From assembly GCA_964360145.1 (NCBI GenBank), contig CAYHWW010000153.1, positions 1-8,093 of the forward strand: 8,093 nucleotides of DNA, in the 5' to 3' direction. The stretch is from CAYHWW01 sp964360145. Its GTDB lineage: Bacteria > Bdellovibrionota > UBA1018 > CAYHWW01. Made by a program: the position numbers and the translations under genes. Shown in pieces: positions 4,067 to 8,093 of this stretch (position 1 is the first letter of the stretch; each line of letters starts with the position of its first letter). Under the pieces are notes generated by a model. The model was not told where the DNA came from. It worked only from the letters and a program-made list of their open reading frames with translations, and searched no databases.

Positions 4067-6394
4067 TTAGAAAAACTTCTTCAGCAGATTTCTCGCGGCA
4101 TCGGGCACAGCAAGCTTTTCCAGCTCCTTCTTCACGGCGCCTCCGGCTTTTTCTTTAGCGGCGTCTTGCAACGTATTCTTCGCAAGCTGTTGCAGGGTGT
4201 AGCCCCAATCATATTGGGGATCCATCATGGTGCCCCGCATGCGGGCGGAAACCGCCGCGGCGTTGAAGCGACGATCCTTGGGCAAGTTGCCCAACAAACC
4301 ATAGTGATCGATGAAGTCCGCATTCATATCCATGCTGTAATCCGCGATGGAGAGCGTACCGCTGCCCTTCAGGTCGAGCCCCCGCTGGGGAGGAGCCTTG
4401 CCCGTGAGCTCTGTGAGGGTCAGGGTGCCGTTGTTGAGGGCGAACCGCGTGGACAGCTCGGTGTACTCACCCTTCCAGTCCATAAGCTTGTCCGAGATGC
4501 GCACCCGGGACTTCAGGAAGTCAGGGAGCTTATCCATGACGCCGGTTTTGATCTGCTTGCCCACGTCCATGCTGGAAAACTTGGCATTCTTGATATCGAA
4601 CTGGCCGCCGCCCTTCCAGCTGCTGTTGATCTCGGGACGGTTCAAGCCCGTGCCACCGATGTTGAGCTTGCCGCTGACGATGCCACTCATGGAGTTTTTG
4701 GCGAAGCTCATGCGGCTCTCCGCCATTTTCTGGGTATTCATACCCGCGAGCTCCATGTTCACGCCCACGATGGGCTTGGGATTCTTGGCATTCAAGGATG
4801 CATCCATCTTGAAGCCCCCATCAAAGGCCTGGAAGCTGAACCCCTTCAATTGGAGCAGCAGGTCAGCGAGAATCACTTGTCCCTTGACCCCACGGAGGCT
4901 GACGCCCGCGGTGGTGAGCCGCTCAATGCTGAAATCAAAGGAGCCGTTGGCCTTTGCCACGGTGGGGTTGCCGCGCAGGGGGTCAAGCATGCGGTTGTAA
5001 TCCACCGCCGCGGCATCACCGCTGCCCTTGCCACCGCCGGTGGCTTTACCTCCAGCCCCACCTGCCGGAGCGGAGGCCGCCTGAGCAGTGGACGACGCAG
5101 GGAAGAGTTTATCCAAATCCGCATGCTTAGAGATGAAGGTGAAGCGGAATCGGGGAGCAGCCAAATTGGAGGCCTGACCCGTGAGGTTGCCCTCCACGCT
5201 CTCTGAGCGAATGGCCACCTGGAGTCTTTTCAGTTCGTTGGCCGCCAGATCCAAAGCACCGGACAAATTCAGCGCCTCTGACATCGTGGCGGTCTTCGCG
5301 GTGACGCCGTCAAACTTCACGTTGGCGGAGTAGCCCAGCTGGTCCGAGGGCCCCTGGGCTTTGGCCGCCAACTCCACATTGCCGTTGAGGCCGTTCTCAG
5401 CCACGGCTGGGAATATGGCGCCGAGCTTGCCGAGCTCGATGCGGTTGGATTGAATCTCTGCATCCACCAGGGTCACCGCGCCCTGGTTCTTGGTGCTCGC
5501 TTTGCCGTCAATGATCACGTCAGCCAAACGCAGCTTGAGGCTGGGCACGTTTGTGCCCTCAGGAGAGACACTGGCGGTCACATCGAGACGGAGGGGCACC
5601 CCCGCACGCTTGGAAAGGGAGCCCGGGCTCTCTAAATCAAGATCATCGAGCTGAAGGGAGGCTTGCGCATCCAACTTGTCAAAGGGCTGGGCACCGCCGG
5701 CGGCCTGCAGACTGCCCTCCAAACGCAGGGGACCTTTGACCTTGAGGGTTTTGCCCATGGTGATGTCGAGGACGGCAACCAGGTCAAAGGGCATGCGGGA
5801 GGTGGGCGACACGTCTCGCAGATGGAATGAAAGATCTTTGACGTCGTAGGAGGCGCCAGCAACCGCGTCTCTGTAAGAGACTTTGGCGTGATCCATGAGG
5901 AGGGTGAAGCGGGAACGGAGCACTATGGCTGGCAGCGCCACGCCATCGCCTGTGGCAACCGCGGCCTTTTGCCCGGGGGCGGACGGTGCGCCGGGGGCCC
6001 CCTGAGGACCGGCTTCTGATTTCACTAAAGTCATGAGGTTGAGCTTGCCGTCCTGGCCCTTCACCACATTGAGCTCGGGCTCATTGAGCAGCAAACTCAA
6101 CGACGGTGCGCCGATGAGCAACGGCAGCAGGGGCACGTTCACCGCGGCATCTTTGACGGAGAGCACTCTCTTGCCATGGGCGTCGGCGATGGAGAGACCA
6201 TCGATGTCCACCTTGACGCGGCCCCAGAAGGAGAGCTTCAACGCACCGAGCTCCAACTTGCCGTTGAGATGCTCATTGGCCGCGGCCACTATCTGTGGAC
6301 GGTACTTATTCACATCCACGACGAAGGGCAGGGCCATCGCCGCGATGAGAAGAAGAAGAACGAAACCACCGGAAATTTTTAGAGCTGTTTTCAT
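4067..6394 (-). CDS. AsmA-family envelope protein
   Basis: This is a large, probably inner-membrane-anchored periplasmic protein of the AsmA/AsmA-like superfamily. Members are known or proposed to influence outer-membrane biogenesis and lipid transport between membranes; the substrate here cannot be read from sequence. With the ATG at 6394 it has 775 residues. One hydrophobic segment lies at about 8-27 and is followed by the typical VDVNKYRPQI (26-35) and GKLELG...LSFWGRVKVDIDGLSI (45-69). Long beta-rich stretches of repeated LxLxxLxL and GxLxLxG character follow. Two low-complexity Gly/Ala/Pro linkers (about 127-150 and 432-464) divide it into three parts. The C-terminal part (about 485-745) resembles the AsmA C-terminal domain, with FSIERLTTAGVSLRGVKG and ALNNGTLTLTELTG. 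The frame opens seven codons earlier at a TTG. The ATG is preferred because a GAGGG sequence lies just before it and its protein starts like a signal anchor. The lipoprotein gene follows 33 nt downstream. Confidence 0.88.
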   Translation of the reverse strand: MKTALKISGGFVLLLLIAAMALPFVVDVNKYRPQIVAAANEHLNGKLELGALKLSFWGRVKVDIDGLSIADAHGKRVLSVKDAAVNVPLLPLLIGAPSLSLLLNEPELNVVKGQDGKLNLMTLVKSEAGPQGAPGAPSAPGQKAAVATGDGVALPAIVLRSRFTLLMDHAKVSYRDAVAGASYDVKDLSFHLRDVSPTSRMPFDLVAVLDITMGKTLKVKGPLRLEGSLQAAGGAQPFDKLDAQASLQLDDLDLESPGSLSKRAGVPLRLDVTASVSPEGTNVPSLKLRLADVIIDGKASTKNQGAVTLVDAEIQSNRIELGKLGAIFPAVAENGLNGNVELAAKAQGPSDQLGYSANVKFDGVTAKTATMSEALNLSGALDLAANELKRLQVAIRSESVEGNLTGQASNLAAPRFRFTFISKHADLDKLFPASSTAQAASAPAGGAGGKATGGGKGSGDAAAVDYNRMLDPLRGNPTVAKANGSFDFSIERLTTAGVSLRGVKGQVILADLLLQLKGFSFQAFDGGFKMDASLNAKNPKPIVGVNMELAGMNTQKMAESRMSFAKNSMSGIVSGKLNIGGTGLNRPEINSSWKGGGQFDIKNAKFSSMDVGKQIKTGVMDKLPDFLKSRVRISDKLMDWKGEYTELSTRFALNNGTLTLTELTGKAPPQRGLDLKGSGTLSIADYSMDMNADFIDHYGLLGNLPKDRRFNAAAVSARMRGTMMDPQYDWGYTLQQLAKNTLQDAAKEKAGGAVKKELEKLAVPDAARNLLKKFF

Positions 6395-6472
6395 GGCCCT
6401 CGTAATGTAGCCCAAGTCGCTGGCCTTGAAAGCCCTAAACTCGCTGAATGCACTGAGTCTAAGGCCCTAACC
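6395..6472 (-). other. gatB-to-AsmA intergenic space
   Basis: This 78-nt gap holds a weak long-range inverted repeat, GGCCTT (6466-6461) against AAGGCC (6427-6422), with ACTC/GAGT pairing inside. No T run follows. A GAGGG just upstream of 6394 serves the AsmA gene. I see no clear promoter; gatB and the AsmA gene may or may not share a transcript. Confidence 0.35.
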
Positions 6473-7912
6473 TCAGGACTGGAGTTTCTTTTTGAGCAGG
6501 TCGTTGATGACGGCGGGGTTGCCCTTGCCCTTCATGGCCCGCATGGCTTGCCCCACCAGGAACCCGAATACCTTGTCTTTGCCGGCACGATATTCGGCAA
6601 CCTGGGCGGCGTTGGCGGCAAGCATCTCGTCCAAGGCTTTCTCGATGGCCCCCGTATCGGACACCTGGGCCATGCCTTTTTCTTGCACGATGGCGTCCGG
6701 GTCGCGGCCCGTGGCGAACATTTCCTCGAATACAGCCTTCGCGGCGGTGTTGCTGATGACACCTGCTTTAACCAAGCCAATGAGGGCGCCGAGGGCCTGG
6801 GGCCTGGCTTTGACCGCGGAGAGATGAGAGCCCACATCGCTTTCCGTGTCATCGCTCTTCATGAGCCGCAGCAGCTCCCCCATGACCCAGTGGGCGGCGG
6901 CCCTGGGCTCACCGCTGGCATCGGCCGCCACTTCAAAGTAATCGGCAAGGGCGCGGGATGAAGTGAGCACCGCGGCGTCCGCGGCGGGGATGCCCCACTG
7001 GCTCACATAACGGGCTTTTTTAGCATCGGGGAGCTCAACGAGCTTGGCGCGCACCGTGGCGACGTGCGCTTCCTCCACCACTACGGTGGTGAGGTCGGGC
7101 TCGGGGAAATAGCGGTAGTCGTGGGCTTCTTCTTTGGAGCGGAGACTGTGGGTGGTGTTCTTGCCGCTGTCGTAGCCCCGGGTTTCCAACACGACTTTGC
7201 CGCCGGTTTTCACCAGCTCCACCTGGCGGTTGATCTCGTATTCAACCGCCTTCTCAAGGAAGCGGAAGGAGTTGACGTTCTTGATCTCGGCGCGGGTACC
7301 CAGGGTGGTGGAACCCGCGGGGCGCACGGACACGTTGGCATCGCAACGCAGGTTGCCCTCTTGCAAATTGCCGTCGTTGACACCCACGTACATGAGGATC
7401 AAGCGCACTTTGCGCATGTAGGCGGCACACTCCTCGGGGGTGCGCAGGTCGGGGTGGCTGACGATCTCGATCAAGGGCGTGCAGGCGCGGTTGAGGTTCA
7501 CCAGGGTCGAGCCCGATTGGTGCACGGATTTACCGGCGTCTTCTTCCATGTGAACGCGCTGAATGCGCACCTTGCGGGAGCCCGTGGAAGCTTCAATCTC
7601 GATGGTGCCGTCGGAGCAGAGGGGCTCGTCCATCTGGCTGATTTGGTAACCCTTGGGCAGATCGGGGTAGAAATAGTTTTTGCGTGCGAAGACAGAGCGG
7701 CGATTGATGCGGCAACCCAGGGCCAGGCCCGCGAGCACCGCCATGTCGAGGGCCTCGCTGTTGAGCACGGGCAGCGCACCAGGGTGGCCGCCGCACACGG
7801 GGCACAGGTTGTCGTTGGGCTCAGCGCGCACATCCACGGGGCAACGGCAAAAGAGCTTGGCCCCCGTGGCGAGCTGGGCATGGATTTCGAGACCTATGAC
7901 GGATTCGAACAT
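6473..7912 (-). CDS. gatB: Aspartyl/glutamyl-tRNA(Asn/Gln) amidotransferase subunit B
   Basis: GatB is the tRNA-binding kinase/transamidase subunit of the GatCAB complex. In the cytoplasm the complex converts Glu-tRNA(Gln) and/or Asp-tRNA(Asn) to the amide form, using ATP and ammonia supplied by GatA. The 479 residues match the usual family length. Motifs seen: IGLEIHAQ at 6-13; a likely zinc site at Cys22, Cys24, Cys37 and Cys40; YFYPDLPKGYQISQ at 80-93; HMEEDAGKS at 121-129; NRACTPLIEIVSHPD around 141-155; EGNLRCDANVSVRP at 185-198; KNVNSF at 211-216; DYRYFPEPDL at 265-274. The C-terminal third (about 330-479) is the YqeY-like tRNA-binding tail, with KVFGFLVGQAM near its end. The start MFESVIGLE is chosen from family N-termini. 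The frame stays open 27 codons further upstream, but that extension is not conserved-looking. No strong Shine-Dalgarno sequence precedes the chosen ATG. No gatA or gatC is visible immediately upstream. It is the first gene of the co-directional row, with asmA 78 nt downstream. Confidence 0.97.
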   Translation of the reverse strand: MFESVIGLEIHAQLATGAKLFCRCPVDVRAEPNDNLCPVCGGHPGALPVLNSEALDMAVLAGLALGCRINRRSVFARKNYFYPDLPKGYQISQMDEPLCSDGTIEIEASTGSRKVRIQRVHMEEDAGKSVHQSGSTLVNLNRACTPLIEIVSHPDLRTPEECAAYMRKVRLILMYVGVNDGNLQEGNLRCDANVSVRPAGSTTLGTRAEIKNVNSFRFLEKAVEYEINRQVELVKTGGKVVLETRGYDSGKNTTHSLRSKEEAHDYRYFPEPDLTTVVVEEAHVATVRAKLVELPDAKKARYVSQWGIPAADAAVLTSSRALADYFEVAADASGEPRAAAHWVMGELLRLMKSDDTESDVGSHLSAVKARPQALGALIGLVKAGVISNTAAKAVFEEMFATGRDPDAIVQEKGMAQVSDTGAIEKALDEMLAANAAQVAEYRAGKDKVFGFLVGQAMRAMKGKGNPAVINDLLKKKLQS

Positions 7913-8093
7913 GGTTTGGGCATAGCATGGAGTTTTGGAATTGGCGCGGTGCCAGGGCTGTGCTGCGAAGAACCATGACGCGGTGAGCCGCAAAAAGTAA
8001 CGGCGTACCTTTTTGCCTATCGGCGGTCAACGGCGCTTTGACGATGAGCAGGGCAGAGGGGTCATGATCACGAGACTCAGCGGTGCTATTTTA
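7913..8093. other. Non-coding stretch before gatB
   Basis: No frame here reads like a conserved protein. In particular, none resembles the C-terminus of GatA, which often directly precedes gatB. Apart from the palindrome at 7990-8016 and a small GCGG-TGAG-CCGC hairpin (about 7980-7991), nothing is recognised. Confidence 0.4.
7990..8016 (-). repeat. Palindrome upstream of gatB
   Basis: GCAAAAAG (8016-8009 on the minus strand) and CTTTTTGC (7997-7990) form a perfect 8-bp inverted repeat around an 11-nt core. The core adds three more complementary pairs (ACG/CGT) after two mismatches. It lies 77 nt before the gatB start in a non-coding stretch that reaches the window edge. The T run inside the second arm could end a transcript arriving from further upstream. 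Its sequence is unrelated to the repeat at 3460-3589. Confidence 0.4.

Noticed and set aside
4166..5206. 346-codon plus-strand open frame
   Set aside because: It is a mirror of the AsmA gene. It is His/Gly/Arg/Leu-rich as expected for GC-rich antisense sequence, with no domain.
7064..7978. 304-codon plus-strand open frame
   Set aside because: It lies antisense to gatB, whose motifs are unambiguous; composition is typical of a shadow frame.
7913..7993. 27-codon upstream extension of gatB
   Set aside because: It does not resemble GatB N-termini, runs into the palindrome, and the 479-residue form already has the normal length.
8002..8030. Possible sigma-70 promoter before gatB (TTGACC, 17 nt, TACGCC)
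   Set aside because: The -35 box is good but the -10 box matches only its first two bases and overlaps the palindrome.

Overview
The window reads as chromosomal DNA from a Gram-negative bacterium of fairly high GC. An AsmA-type envelope protein, a lipobox lipoprotein and a bacterial-type GatB support this. The combination with an HDOD-like signalling protein would fit a deltaproteobacterial-grade lineage in the broad sense (Myxococcota/Bdellovibrionota-like), but that placement is inference only and no marker settles it.

All seven credible genes lie on the minus strand and read from right to left: gatB (7912-6473), an AsmA-family protein (6394-4067), a small coiled-coil lipoprotein (4033-3587), a Ppx/GppA-family phosphatase (3442-2498), a STAS-like protein (2478-1948), an 84-residue helical protein (1951-1697), and a two-domain protein with a degenerate receiver and an HDOD-like domain (1700-153). 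Spacings are short: 78, 33, 144, 19, -4 and -4 nt. The last three genes are translationally coupled through ATGA and GTGA overlaps and probably form one functional unit. The first four are housekeeping or envelope genes. No tRNA, rRNA, CRISPR array or transposase gene was seen.

The most interesting non-coding signal is a dispersed repeat of about 92 bp present twice in opposite orientations: at 1-92 on the plus strand, beyond the end of the operon, and at 3466-3557 on the minus strand, between the lipoprotein and ppx genes. By hand count about 72 of 92 positions match. Two of the differences are compensatory changes in a 7-bp hairpin, so the fold is conserved while its bases change. The complete inner copy is bounded by long imperfect terminal inverted repeats (3460-3480 against 3565-3589), giving an element of about 130 bp. 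It contains the stop codon of the lipoprotein gene and runs almost to the ppx ribosome binding site. It looks like a MITE/REP-type or structured-RNA element.

The other points to note are a 100-N assembly gap (1059-1158) inside the linker of the HDOD-like gene, flanked by identical 14-bp repeats, and a palindrome-rich non-coding stretch upstream of gatB where gatA might have been expected.
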